A stretch of 64,000 bases of DNA from Chamaea fasciata (taxonomy: Eukaryota > Chordata > Aves > Passeriformes > Sylviidae), in the NCBI GenBank assembly GCA_029207755.1, contig JARCOQ010000002.1, positions 10,307,156 through 10,371,155 of the forward strand, given 5' to 3'. The position numbers and the translations under genes were made by a program. A model generated the notes under the pieces. It searched no databases, had not been told where the DNA came from, and saw only the letters and a list, made by a program, of their open reading frames with translations. The first letter of the stretch is position 1. Each line of letters starts with the position of its first letter. This document shows positions 27,901 to 42,000 of the stretch, one piece after another.

Positions 27901-30900
27901 CTGCCACTCCTGAAGAAATGAGAGAGAAAAAAAAAGAAAACAGACCTGCACGTTATAGGCACTCTTGGATGGCATGTACAGAAGTGCATACAGGAATTTT
28001 CACTATAAAAAAGAGAGTTCAAACTGACCGAGAAATAGATAAAACCAGTAATCTTCAGGATGCTACCTGCAGTAAAGATTATGTATTGCAGATTACAATC
28101 TATGCTAAAAAGGGTATCTTCTTCACCATGGCAAAAGAATGGTTGAACCTTCCACATTTCCAAGCTCACATGCAGGCATGATAAAATCTTAACAACATGC
28201 CATTAAATAAGTCTTTACAACATCTATTCTGCTTCAGCTAGATATATCTTTGAATCCACCCTTTGCACTGGAGATTAAATAAACTCCCTGGACAGCTGAG
28301 AAGAATTAAAGGATGACCTGAGAGTTTCTCTGCTTGACAATAATATTGTCTGTCAGTTTGTGCTGTATCCAAGATACTGTTCTCTAGTCCATGCTCAGAA
28401 AACAGATATTGATGGGTTTAGCTGGTTAACATCTCTATATCATTTGGCCTTTCAGTCTCAAAATACATTTTACAAAATGTTGCAGCAGGTGTTTTCTAGA
28501 CTGTGCACAGTGGTGCTCAATGCAAATATTTTCATGTATCCCCCAGATAAAGCCTTAAAACTTTGTTCTGTCTTAAACAAACAGCAGTGCTGTCAAGTTT
28601 GGCCACTGGAGCCCAATATTTTGGCTGAGACAGGGTTTGCACCTTGTAAGGAGATCTGGGAAGGTTGTCTGACCATTCCAAGCCTTTCTCACAGGACACA
28701 ACATCAGCCTCTAGCTGGTCTAAATGCAGATATGCTGATACCCCACTAATTTTGGATAAGGCATCTGGACAGGGAAGGAACTCTCTGCTACATGCTTTGA
28801 GGCATATTGATGCTTCTTAAAAATAACCATGGTCCTACCTGTCACCCAAGTGGAATACCCAAATTTATTTTAGTGTTCATGAAGTTGTGAGAAGGGAGAG
28901 GCTGTGAGTGTCTCTCTAGAAAAGGATAGAGGAAAGCTGGACACGGGGTTGTTCACGGGCTACAGCCTGCTCCTTGCCCTGAGATGACTAGAAAAAAATG
29001 TTTGCTCACACATGGTTTATTTAGTAAAACCTTCAGACCTTTCATTTATTTAAGCTTTACATCAAAATTTCACAGAATTCCTTTAAAAACTAGTATTTTT
29101 TCAGTAAGTGAAAGGAGAAGGTAACTGTGATGTGTCCCACAGGAACCATCACTCACCTCCAAGGCTGGTGCGGAAACAAGGGGGATGCAGATTTGGGGAA
29201 ACCAAGCAGCTTCTGAGGAGAGACCACAGATGGATTTAACATCCATCACCTTTCTTATCGTAATCAGATGGCCCAATCCCAAAAGTAAGGGAGTGCATCA
29301 GTTTTCAGAGTTAGCATCTGTGTGCCAAAAGTAAAATTTGCACTTCCCATGGAAAGAGAAATAGTGACAGCATCCTCAGAGACTTTCCCTCCTCAACCAG
29401 TCTATGGAAAATGGGAGGAAATTCTAGGAAATAGGCAGCAGGAATAGTTCAACTGCCTCCAGCCCCCTGGATGGAGCAGAGCTGAAAAGCTGAGCATCAG
29501 CCACTGATACCAACTCAGACTGGCTCTGCAGCAGCTGAGGATGGAAGGCACAGCCATGAAATGACCAGGTCCTGCACTGAACACAGGACAGCTGGGGAGG
29601 GATTTAGGCACTGCTGAGACCCCTCCCAACAGCAGCACTTGGCCCCAGACCTCCAGAGAGAGCTAGGGCAGAGGGTGAGGGAGGAGGCAGCTGTGCTGTT
29701 CTGGCTCCTGCTTGTTTTCAGTTGCTGGCCAGGATGTTCCAGCTTCCTGGAGCCTGCTGTGCCACGCAGATGGAACCTGCATGGAAAGCAGTGACAAGAG
29801 GATAAAGTAGCCACAAAGTGTGTGGTGGTATAAAACAGATGATGAAATATGATCATGGTTGCATAAGAATGGTCTATGTTCTAGAAGGTATAGCAGTGAA
29901 TTAAGGCTGAAATGAAAATACATAAATTCTCCTCTTCTTAATTTTTTTAAAAAATTTTATTTTCATTAACTTCTACTGGCTTGGGAGCCATTCCTGTACA
30001 CACTTCCAAATGCCATAAAGTCATTTATGCACCACTGGGAATTATTTTAGATATTCAGGCCCATGTTACTACAAACTGCAAGTTGATGACCGAACTATAG
30101 CATTGGAATCTAATTTCAATTGGCCATTTGAGCACAAAGCTACACACTTTTGTTATTGCAAATAGATAGAGGAATTATTCTCCATTGTAAAGCAAACTGT
30201 ATTTTGTTTATCTAGCATTTAAATCTCCAGTGTTAAAGGAATTCTCCCTCCCGTGGCAGCCTGATGCTCTTTACACTGCTACCTCCTCATGGTGTCATCA
30301 GTGAGTTTCATTTGTGCCTTTTGTGACGCTCGTCCTCATGCCAATGCCCCTGAAATCAATATTAAAATAAATATTTAAATATATATATATTAAATAAAAC
30401 CAGACCTGCTCTCAATTGCACTGCTTTATTAACAGCCACAAAACCAAAGTGAGTCCATTCCTTTAACAAGGATGTTGAAGAAGAAAAGAGCTTAGCCAAG
30501 TACAGACATCCCTACAAGGTCCCCCCCCTCCCTCCTTGCCATTCCAGATCCAGCCAGGGAAACATAACCAGTGCTGGGAGGGCCCAGCAGCATCAACGCC
30601 ACCTGGCCACCAAGAGCAGGGTCAGCCCCCAGCAGCCACAGGGCACATGGAAGCAGTCAGAGAAGGAAACAGAGGAAAGGCATAGGTCCTCCAGGGGCTG
30701 AGCACAACAGGTGTCTCAGCTTTTCATTTGGATGATCTTTAACTCCTCTTGCCACTGGCTTGAAATCCCCACGTGCAGGAGAAACATCTTCATCCACCAG
30801 CTTTCTCCCTGGTCATGGAATACACACACTTGAATCTGAAGGAAGCCCAAGTAAGTGAAACTCTTCTGGCCTTGGCTTTTATTCTGAGCACCCCATGCAG

Positions 30901-33475
30901 GTTTTCTGAACAAGGACTGTTAAAAAGATTTCTCCAAGAAATTGGGGTCACCTGCTGCAGTGAACTGAACAAAATAGAGAAGTACTGTAGATCTGGTCTG
31001 TTTGGAAATGCATTGCATGTGGATATGGCCGGGTCAGTTTGATGTGTGCTTCTGGCTTCCCAGGCTGTTTTTAAGAGCTGTAAATGGAGCAGGTCCTGCC
31101 CCCCTCCTTCCACCCTCTCCTTCTACTCACTCTTTTCTCATCTTAAATTCAATTGACTACAAACACTGCAACAAATAATTTTCTCTCTACGTTATAAGAA
31201 GATAGGCATAGACAGAAGTTCAGAAACATTCAGCGTGTAGCATCTTTACAAGATAAGATCAGCACTGTGGCTTTCTGTCCCAGGGTTTGCCTTTAAAAAT
31301 TGTAATCATCAGCTTGGAATGTTTATCATCCTGTGAGAGGGGCACTCGTACCTCTGCCTATGAAGAGAGATGTCTGTGATAAAAGATTGTCTTGATGTTT
31401 ATCAGAACCTTTTAATTGCCCACAGCGGGCAATCCTTGAGGATCTTAACTGTGGTCCTTACAGGCATTTACACCAAGAAAGAAACAAAGATGTCACTCCC
31501 ATTTCAGGAGATATCCATGTTCAAAAGGATGCATCTCCTCCAGCCTAAGTTTAGAAGTGGAACTAAGAGGCTGCTGGCTTCCCCAGCTTGCTTTGTCCTC
31601 ACAGGAGAGAGGAGCTAGAAAGCAAATATCCCTGCCCTGCTGGCTTTTGCTGTTTTCTGCTTTTTGCACTACTGAGGCAAGGGCAGCAGTGCTGGTTTGT
31701 TGGATCAGGAGACTGATAACAGCAGACATCCCTGTTGTCTCCCCCAGCCTTTCATGAATGTCAACCCCAAAATAATTTGTAGGAGTTGACAATTTCAACT
31801 GGCTGATTTAGCCCAAACTCAAGCCTCCCTAACTTCTGCCAGATCTTGCCTGTTTTGCAGAGCTAGATGCCAGCTGGAAATCGGATGTCCCAAACTCCAC
31901 AAGTAAATGTTCTCCTTGTGCCATTTCATACAGAAAAAGCACTGCACAGGAGATCCTCCTCTGAGGTGCAGAGAGTGCTCCAGGTGTCTTTGGAGCACAG
32001 GTTGAGGTGATTAGGGATTATTGTTGTAAATCAGACCTTCCAAGCAGCTGCCATTTCTTCATAGCTCTCCCCTGACTTCTTGACACTCTTTCTTCCAATT
32101 ATCACAGGTCTCAGGACCATTTCCATGCTTGATCCAAGTGGTCAAGCTTTAGGGCACCTTCTTCAGGAAAAGCAGATTTTTGCTCAAGAATGGGTCTAGT
32201 CCCCAAGGTTTATGAATCTAGCAATAACATAGCTCTGCTGATAATGACAATGTTTGAATAATTTTTATTTTAATAGATCTGCCTGCATTACCAGTATCTG
32301 TGGCGTTGCTTGGTAACTATTTCCTGATACCAGGAGACTCAAAAACACTTTTTCAAAACAAACTTACAATTCTGATATTAAATTTCACATTGTAGTGGTT
32401 TCAGTCTATCCTCTGTATGGCTGTAAATATTTCATACTCCTCCCTTGGAAATATGTTGATATTTTAAGAGAGTCAGTAAAACTGTAAAGTGAGAATACAG
32501 GTGATCTCACCCTCAAGTTGCATAATTCAGGATGAGTTTCAAAATTCAAGTAGAAAGCAATTCTAAATTATCAGTGGATGGAAATAAAATTCCCTCATAA
32601 AGTAGTAAAGCAAATGATATTCAAGTGTTGTATGGAAAATAGGTGAATATGTTTAAATATTAGTCACACTTCTCTGTATTTATTTTGCTGGTGGTGCAGT
32701 GCCAGAATTCACTTATTTTTCAGAAGCTGCTTTGTGTGGTCATGAAGATAAAGGAAAATAATAGTAATAATAATAATAACAAATGTAGTACTGTTGATAG
32801 GATCATAATTCAGTAATGAACAAAACACCACAAGGCTCTACTAAATTACTTGTTAATATTTACCTTAGAAAATAAAAAAAGGTTGTTAGAAACAGGAAGG
32901 AACAAACCCCACTGTGCTGCAGTTTTAAAAGTGCATCCGCTGATTTCCTCATGTTGCATATTTTACTTACAAAGTCATTCCTTCCTGATTTTCTGAGGAT
33001 TAACAGTCACTTCTGCCTTCTCTGCTAACAAGAACAGCACTGGAGAAGGTGGCAGGATGCTTGTAAATGCCAGGGTCTTGTTGGTTTGTGGGTAGTTCTG
33101 TGACTGAAGGAATGGAGCAGTTGTGTGAGGTCACCCCCAATATCTCTTTTGCTCCCTGACAATACCAGAATGTACAGGGAGCTGTGCTTGAAAATTCAAT
33201 TCCCACCTCCCCAAATATATACGCACAGTGACATTCTGAAACATGACTTTCACACCAAGTGCCCACACTTTGTTCATTTGCTTTCCCAATGGCCTCTTTG
33301 GACTGAAGGCTTGAAACTGGCAGTTCATAGCTGCAGAAGGTCAGGAGAAAGCAAAGAACATTTGTTTAACAGCTACTGGTAGTAGCAAAATTTTAGCTGA
33401 TATGAGGGTGATTACATCAATTCTATTCCATAACTCTTACAAAAGAAGAATCACGTCAGAACACCCTAAATTCTG
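21901..33475. other. Gene-less stretch
   Basis: Repeat-poor sequence between the solo LTR and the left arm. Blocks 23400-23720 and 29985-30340 read like unique, non-repetitive DNA typical of conserved non-coding elements. A T-rich tract lies at 24617-24651, an AT run at 30361-30395 and a short AAT repeat near 32758-32777. The 129-codon frame at 28360-28749 overlaps the 68-bp dispersed segment and has no recognisable product. Confidence 0.55.
28489..28556 (+). repeat. 68-bp dispersed segment, copy 1
   Basis: 64 of 68 bases match the reverse complement of 48644-48711. Both copies begin GTGTTTTCTAGACTGTGCAC and contain an ATGCAAAT octamer. Family unknown. Confidence 0.75.
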
Positions 33476-36032
33476 TGGCTTTGAGGAAATAGCAAAATCT
33501 GCATGGGAGATGATTGAGGAGTTCTGATTCCTACAAAAGTCCTCAGCCATTGAATGAACTTCCTAAAAAATCCTCCTCAATTATAGCTAACCGGACAATT
33601 TGGAGAGGACTGGGAGTTTCTGTCAAGGCTGTAAAATGTAGACATGGAGAACACCTGTAGAAAAGGTTGCACTCTAAAACTTCCCCCAGTTCAATGCCAG
33701 ACGAAACTGACGTCTGACATTTTAAAAAAAGAAATGGAAGGTTTGTTTGTCCCCAGGGCCCAACTGTGTCCTAAGTGCCACATTCCTAGAAAGGCTATGG
33801 AACCTTCAGCACTGGAAATGGGAAAGAAAAACAGATTAGAGCTCTCTGGAGTGACATCTGCAGGCAAGCTTGCTGTAAGACAAAGGAAGCCAAGAGTCCT
33901 GGTCTTACTCCACTCATTAGATTTCTAATATTATTGATAGCATTTGGTAATAATTGCACTGAAAGATTTGTCCCTTTTACTGCAAGTGAAAGTTATGGGA
34001 AGCATTTAGGCAAAAGCCAGCTCTTTTCCAGAAGGAATGTTATATTTCACATATTCTGGGCTCCAGAAGACACTCATGAGGAGATTTTTGGTTAAGAAAC
34101 GGTCAAGTCCCATGGCTGCAATGATCTCCAATAATTCCAGATTCATATCACAGCAGCTTTTTATTCATTAACTACAGATAGATTTAATATTGCCCAAAAC
34201 CAGACACCATGGGTGTGGCACATCTTCTCTCCATCCCTCCTCACACAGAAATAAGGCATCTGGGATTCTTCAAATTGCTGTGGTATGGTTTGTTCAATCA
34301 CACAGGAAATCGCTGAGACAATAAGATGTCTCTGGTGTAGTCTTCAAGGTACTACCATCCCAAAACACTAAAAAAATTATGAACTCCATGCCAAGAAACA
34401 ATGGTTGAGTAATTGTGAGTTCTCTTCTTTCACTTGGGGTTGGGGATTAAACTCCTAGGGGTCACATCAACATTTTTTGTTAAACCACAGAGTTTTCCTG
34501 AGGTGTTGTATAACTCATTCAAGTAGAGCTTTTCCAACAGCATTCTCCTAGAGTGAGCCATGCTGCTGAAAAATTAAAAAAGAAATTCTCTTTTTCCTGA
34601 GGGGAAAAAGGGCATATTGTTGGCTGGCTTGCTGCTGGAAATTTCCCTTCTCAAGGACTCACTCCTTGCAGAACCAGAAATTGCAGTTGTTACTTTGCTG
34701 GTCTTTTACAATTAGACATTTTCTTCATGTGTTTTTATGCTTTTGATCACTAAGATTTCACTGTTTATTTCTCTGCTTTCATTATTGTCAAGGCTAAAAT
34801 AATACGTGAGAGAAACGTGCTCAGAAAAGACAGACTCTAGTTTTCTTCCTTTGTTCACACTGCAAAATACAGCACACAACAAATCTGCAAGCAAATCCGG
34901 ATTGGAGGCTTATGTGGGCCATTAATATTTCATGCATGCAGTATCTACTCTTTTGCAAGTTTGTCCATATTCTATTCCAATGTCCTGTAAACAGTCTCCA
35001 GGTAATTTCTGACATCTCTGGAGCAAGAAACTGCTATGTCTACAAAGTCCAAACTGTGCTGGAGATGAGAAATGATGGCAGAAATCAGTGTTAGAACCCT
35101 TTGATCCCCCTTCCTCTCTGCAGCAATAAATAGATTCAGAAAGGCAGCGCTGTAGATTTAGAAATGTTAGCACTCTGACTGAAGTCAGACTCATTTAGTC
35201 CATGAACTTTTCTGACATTATGAAAACTTTACAAAGAGATCATTGCATGTGAAGTATTAAAATACTATCATTTTACCTTAAAAACCCCGCTCACCAGACA
35301 TTCGAGCTCCCTTCTCTAGATCTGCTATGTTTTGAAGTGTTTGAAGGATAAGTAGGAACACCACAAAGATGGCAAAATAAATCATGCCTCTTGAAGTTTA
35401 GGAGTAACACTGACATCAAATAAAATGGTGGGAATCCATTTGTCATAGATTGAGACTCTGGCAGTTAGGGGGGAGGAGGAGTCGAAGGGGATTGTTCTGA
35501 ATGAAGGGATGGTGATGAGGAAGAGAGAAGTGACCCTGGAAACGTCTACCCCAGTGACAGAGGGCTTGAGCCTTGTCTCTCTGGTGACAAGCTCGTGCAC
35601 CCTTTTGTCCGGGGGAGAAATTAATTGATTGGGTAAATTCAGGACTGAAGTAGTTGCAGATTTGAGAATGGTGAGTGCAGACATCTCACCATCGGCACTG
35701 GGCCACTTCCAAGGTTTTCGGCTGGGAGCTGCAAGGTGCAGCACTCGGCTGCAGTGGAGAAGGCAGGCACTCAGCACCACTGCCTGCAGAGCCACAGCAG
35801 CCCAGCCAGGAGCACCAACTGCACCTGCACTTCCAGACCTTTCTCTCTGCTTGATACATGGAACAAAGGGAAATCTCAAAAGGAGACAAAGCCTGGAGGT
35901 TGGATCTGAGCAGGTGATCATGTCTGTCAGTAAGGAGGAGAAATAATGGCCAGGGGAGGACTCTCCCTCCTGATGTGAAGCTCTCTGCTGGCAACAATTG
36001 TAGGCACCACTTTCCCAGCTTCTCTAGCAGGC
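33476..36032 (+). repeat. Left arm of a large inverted duplication (2557 bp)
   Basis: The reverse complement of this block matches 46028-48629. For the inner part, positions pair so that left plus right equals 82060; beyond a 45-bp indel the sum is 82105. By eye I count about 17 substitutions over 2557 aligned bases. The outer boundary is sharp: it matches through TGGCTTTGAGG and stops at 33476. The inner boundary is also sharp, at 36032. No flanking target-site duplication and no known transposon terminus was seen. The arm contains a 179-codon open frame on minus (35382-35921) and no recognised gene. Confidence 0.95.
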
Positions 36033-39000
36033 CAGGAAATCATTGATGCCTTAATTAGTTCAGAGTGGTGTTCTTCACCTTTTGAGCTGCTACAGACTTG
36101 TAGGAGCTTTTCTCCCCTCCCTGCAGTGATGCCCCATCGATTTCAAAGTCCTGTTGTGCCCTTGGTTCTCATCTGAGAAGGTCTCCGCAGCCACCTGGGA
36201 CTGAGCTAAAGGTCACACAAGACATCTCCATTTTCTGCTGTTTGCCTGGAGGACCTGACCTCTTCCATGTGCTGATCAGATGATGGCTCCCACCACTTTC
36301 CAATCCTAGGGGGAGTAATCGAGTGCAATCCTAATCAGCTATGTATGCCTGCTTTGTACAGCTAACGCAGGTGGCTATCCAAATTTCAGCACCCAGTTTA
36401 GGCCGCTGACACTGAGCTTGGATACTTTTCTTCACAGCACCATCTAGTGCTGCTTATGCAACTCACAATTTTCATTCTCCTTGCCTTCTTTCACATAAAT
36501 ACACAAAACCACATAAATTTGAAAATAAACACAGAATGGACGCCAGTCCTTAAAAAAACCAACTTGAATAAATACTGGATTTTTTCCTCCAAGGAAATAA
36601 TGAGAGAAAAAAATTACACCACTAGATATGCAGGGACTTACACTCTAGAAACAATGCTGGTGAAGTTGTAACAAAAACCTCAACTAAGCAGGAAGCTAAA
36701 CTAAACTAAAATGTAAAATGAAGTAAAATGCTGCTTCTTTACTATATCTTTTGTCTGGGCTAAGAAACTGTGTACGGTAAAGTGTGGGTTTGCCTAGATG
36801 GACTCCCTTGCTTTTTAATATGCCTTCTTCAATTTTTCTAACCTCAGAAACTTTTTCTAACCTCCAACCTTTTGCTTAACATTGTTAAAACATGTTTAAC
36901 TTCACTAAATGATGAATGCCAAAGATAAAAATTGTCTCTACCAATAGCTCAACAACCACCATCAATTACAGTGAGTCCTTGCATGAAACTTTCCCTCCCT
37001 AACGGTCACTGCTACAAGAGACAAAGATCCCACAACCTCTCCTTCAGGATTTGATTTGTCCTTTGCTGTGGTAAAAGTAAAATGGGGAAAAAAAGGAAAG
37101 AGAGTAAAAAAAAAAAGGGGGGGGGGAGGGGGGAAGATTAAAAGGACAAAAGGGAAAGGGGACAAGAATAAAGGAAAAATAGGAAAAATATAGGGAAAGA
37201 GGAGGGAAAGGGGGAAAGTGAGAAAAAGGGGGAAAGGAAGAGGAAAAGGAAAGGGAAAGTGAAAGAAAGTAAAGAGAAAAAAGTAAATACAGCCAAGCAA
37301 AAAAAAAGTTTATTTTATTTTTATTTTAATCTTGATTATAACTATTTGACTCTTTCAACAATCCTGAAAATTGCCAAAATATGGAGGGGGAAAGCAGCCA
37401 GACATTTTCCATGGGGTTTTTCACATGGTCACCTTGTACTGCTACAATAAATTCCCATGGAGTCTTCTGGAGATCACAGTGGGAACCAGCTGGAGAAAGC
37501 TGCAGTGAATACCAGAGCACTGCCTATTGATGGCAGCTGGATGTGCAAGTGTTCTCCCTCCACTAAACTCAATGTCTAGTCCAGTCTCATATTCATTTAT
37601 TGCAACTTTGTCATTTGACCTTGACAGCTTGTAAATTTTTAGGACACTGTTCTTAAAAGCAGTTCGGTCGTGTTACACTTTCAAATCACTGGTTTCATGG
37701 CTGGACTTTATGGGGAAAGCTGCATGTTTTAAATAGCTTTTGTGTAAAATCCCTACAGGCTATGCCAAAGGCAAACTAATGACCACTGGTGGAGCTGCAA
37801 ATGGAATTGGATAATATATTGATACCAGAAGTAAACAGTATTCGATTTTAACAGCAACTAGGATAGAATAACATGTCTAATTTAATTTATGAACCTAATT
37901 TAAACATTGGAGAGACTTGACACAGAAAAACCAGTTGCTGTGTTGTTCCTGCACTTTTATTTTCTGCCCATCAGAACAGGGGAAGGATGTTACAGCAGTT
38001 GATGTTAATTTGTTCATCTGCTTATGCTGTTGGTATTTCTTGCCTGCTCGTGGCACTTCTGCAAGTAATCCTAGCTGCTCTTAATCCTCATTCAAAGAAG
38101 CAATTGATTTTCTTGTGATGATTTATTATCATTGATCAGACTGCAAATAACACATTTTTGCTTTTGGCACTTTGTACAGCCATAGCTAAAGTTACCAACC
38201 TTTTTCTATTTCTCTCTGCAGGGAAGAACTCTGGCTCCAGAAGTGCAAATGCTCTTTCTCTGTGAGCAGCTGTGCCCACACAGGTAAATCATGTAAGTAA
38301 ATTCATGTGCACAAGGCTGTGCCACCTGGGACCAGGATGATTGTGTACAGCTCAGCTCAAAAGTTTCTAATTCTCCTTTTCCTTATGACACATATTTTTA
38401 AAGATTTTAAAACTATTTATATAAATAATTGAGAAAGCTGAGGGTCTGAGCCTGCCTGAACTGCAGTTCTGGTATAATTTTGAAAGAGAGTAAGGGGTCT
38501 ATGAACAAACAAAAAAGTCCAGCTTTCTTTTTTGGGGGGGTATTTAAATGATGACCTTATGAAGTATATTGAAATGAAAGAAAGAAGAATTTTCCAAAGT
38601 TTTTGTACAAAAGAAAATAAGCATTACTTACTGTCTCATTTGCAGGTCTTACAGGCCTGTCTTGCTTTACACGTACCTTTGCTAAATAATGGCCACTAGA
38701 TTGTTGTAAAACATAGTTAAATGGGAAGATTTCGCTCTGGTGACCACTGAAAGATAAAATGTACTATAAAACATAAATATATTCACTAGAAGATACTTTT
38801 TACTGACTAATAACAAAAATGTTTCTGACTTTCACAGGGAGAATAATATGAATGCTTTTTTCTAATATTTCTTTGTGCTGGTTAAGTGTGGCTTTTGCTT
38901 GGCTTTAAGTCTCAAACTTCTCCAAGAACTCTCCATCCTGTACAATATCAGAATCCTCCCAGTCACTGAGAGTGGAGGGGAGGAGGTGTTTGACCTTCTG

Positions 39001-42000
39001 TGACCCCCAAACAAGGGATCAGTCAGGTTTTCAAGAGCAACCCCTTCCTCCAGGTGATTTGTTGGAACAGTGGGTGTGGGTCAAGATGATGTTAACAAGG
39101 AAAGCAGCACTGCAGAACAATCAAACCCTGCATCAGCTGCCCCCAGGGCATTTTTGGTAGGCAATATTTTTCTCTGTGGGGCTCTTCTGTGTGTGCTTGG
39201 ATACCTGCAAAGCCCAGCACAGCAATGCCAGGGGGTTCCTGAGCTTTAGCAAAGTGGCTTTTAACAAAGCGGCTTTTAACAAAGCATTGGCAGCTAAAGG
39301 TAGGTTTGCTAAAATCGGAAAAGGGTGACCAACACTTTGGTGACTGTCTGGTTTAATGATAGCAGGATCTGGCACAGCAAGGGGAATTCTCCTGCAAAGC
39401 TTCATTTATAGGATAAGAGTTTTCTGACGAAAGGGGGAAAAAAAAAAAACCCCACAACAAAAAAAACCCCAACCTTTTGATTGGGGAAATTATTTTATAG
39501 CACATCTATTTCTGTTTCCCAAACTCATCATTCATTATTCCCATTCTGAAAACTGGAATTTGTAACATTAAGAGTCTTTTTCCCCTTTACAAACCTGGGA
39601 TATTGAGAATCAGGCTTTTAACTTTTTAACTTTTTTAACAAGTATGAGTCTAACAGTATTTGAAGTCGATGAGATACTGATTCCCCAAAAGAAAGAAAGA
39701 AATTCAAATGCCCAACCATTTTAAACCTCAAAACTATCTGCAAAGTTAACAATGTCACACTTAGAAAACCGATAACAAAAAAAAGTCCTTTCTATACAAT
39801 TGCCATGGAAAAGGATTTATATCACTTTTCCTTTCAGAGGTCAACAGCTGGAGAAAAAGTGCACAACCTCAGGAGTGTTTCCTGGACTTTGTGGTCCAGG
39901 TCAGATCAATTTGATAAGCAAAGATGTTAAAAAAATCTGTAGTCAGTGTCCAGACTGGCTACTAAAATAGCAACAACAGCAAAAAAAAATCCCAACCTTC
40001 CAGCAAACCTTACTCAGGCTGGAGTTTCAATGCTTTCTCTGGCCTGTTCCTTGGCACTGAATACTGTTAATTTGGAAGCATGCACTTGATGAGAGCAATA
40101 AGGAGATGTTTTCAAGCTGACAGAAGCTCTGAGCAGTGCTGCACATTCTGTGTTCTCCAGGTGGGAATCAGTTTCAGCCCACAAACCACGAACCTGTGCT
40201 CAAGCCCTAAGCTGGTGTCCTTTACCTTTCAGCTGCATTTTGTGCCTCAGACCACACTCCATGTTCTCCGGCTATAAAGCTCAAGAGGAGCTGTTGGCAT
40301 CTGGCTGCCCTGGCTCATGGCAGCAGCATTTTTATTATGCCTCGGTAGGACCCCACTGTTCATGCAGAGTTTGTGTGCAATAACTCAGCTTGCAGCTAAG
40401 CAGTGATTTGGAATCAGCAGCAGCACTGATTTGAAACCCTGGAGCCAACAGCCCTGCAGGTCACAGCTGCCCTCAGCTCTGCAGAGCTCAGTGCTGCTCC
40501 ATGCCTGCCCCCAAGGGCTCAGCAAACTCCAAGCACATCTCCAGATGTGCAGAAATGTCTCCACACATCTGTCAGTTTTCAGACCAGAGACCAGGGTTGG
40601 GATGGAAAAAAGAGAAGGAGAGAGGATGAGGAAGAGGAGGAGAAGGAGAAAGTGGAAGAGAAAGAGGGAGAATGGAATTGCCTCTAATGTTCAGTACTGA
40701 GAGGGACATACCATGTAGCTGAGTTGAAAGGCTAAATTAGTTATCCCAGGTTTATTTCATTAAAAGGTTGCAGGAGCACTTCAGCTGCAGCAGCAACAGA
40801 CACCAAAAGGTTTTGCACGGACAAGCTTTGGTAGCAGGGGTGGCTTCTGTGAGAAGCTGCCAAAAGCTTCCCCCCTTTCCAGCAGAGCAAATCCCTGGTG
40901 GCTCCAAAGATGGGAGTGCTGCTGGCCGAGGCTGTGCCCAGCTGGAATGGTGGGAATGCTTCTGTGATAACAGATCTAAGAAGAAGGAAAAAGTTGCTGC
41001 ACAGATGGAATTATGGCCAGGGAAGAGCAGGATGAGAAGAGGTCAGAGGAACAGCCCTGCAGACACCCAGGTCAGTGCAGAAGGAGGGGCTGGAGGTGCT
41101 GCGGTCTAGCTGTCAACTGGTCCAAGGTTGTTGATGATTTTAGAGGAATTTTCCAATTTAAATTATTCTTTATTGCCTGAATTTAGATATTTAGTGAACT
41201 GAACATAGTATACAATGAAAGAGAAAGCAGTTTTGAATCTTAAAAATGTCATTTCTTCTGAACTTAAAAGCATAGCCCTGACCTACACTAAACTATAAGA
41301 TGTCACAGAAAGACAAGCAGGTGTTATGAAAAGCTGTATCTGCATGCAAATATAGTGCAGGTTATGAGGAAAGACAAAAGTAAATCAAATAACAGCCATA
41401 TTAAAAATCAACTGCCACTGCAGTTCTTCGGGGAGGGGATGGATGAGGAGCAGGAGGAAGAGAATTAAAATGTGAACCACTTTTGAATCCCTCCTTGTGG
41501 CCTGGAGCTCCCTCCTGCAGTTGTTCTGGGTGTGTGGCATTGATTTCCCCAGCCCAGCAGACCATTCTGGATGGAGCAGAGCTGCTCTCTGACACGCTCA
41601 GGGCTGGCAATTGGGAGCAGCCATTGGAAATGTTGCTTCCAGGTGGCTGCAGCTTTGAAAACCCCCTGCTGCAAGGCTGAGCCCTTCTGGCTCTGCTCTG
41701 GGCACACTTTTGGATTCAGCTTATCAATAGAATATCAGTGGGATTTTTTTATCCAGGGGCTTGTTTAAATTGTGTCTGATAAAAATGGAAAAAAAAAAAA
41801 AAAGAATTTACATTTATGAACTTGAGTCATAAATGAGATAAAAATCCAGAGTCCACAATTACACACTTAAAGATCAAGAAATTTAAGTGTACTGTAAGAC
41901 ACCTGATGAATCAAGCCCTTGGAATATAAAAGCTTTCTGCCTACATTCTTTCCCTTCAGCTCCAAAAATTGAAATCTCTGTAACCCAGTTTCTGAAATAT

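Noticed and set aside
28360..28749. 129-codon frame considered as a displaced ABCC membrane exon
   Set aside because: Resemblance to the ABCC 'NRF' region was too weak. It also overlaps the 68-bp dispersed segment, and no splice sites frame it.
32391..32405. Second occurrence of the TGTAGTGGTTT LTR end
   Set aside because: Similarity stops after about 12 bases; no LTR body follows.
36962..37300. 112-codon Phe/Pro-rich minus frame
   Set aside because: Translation of the homopurine tract, not a gene.
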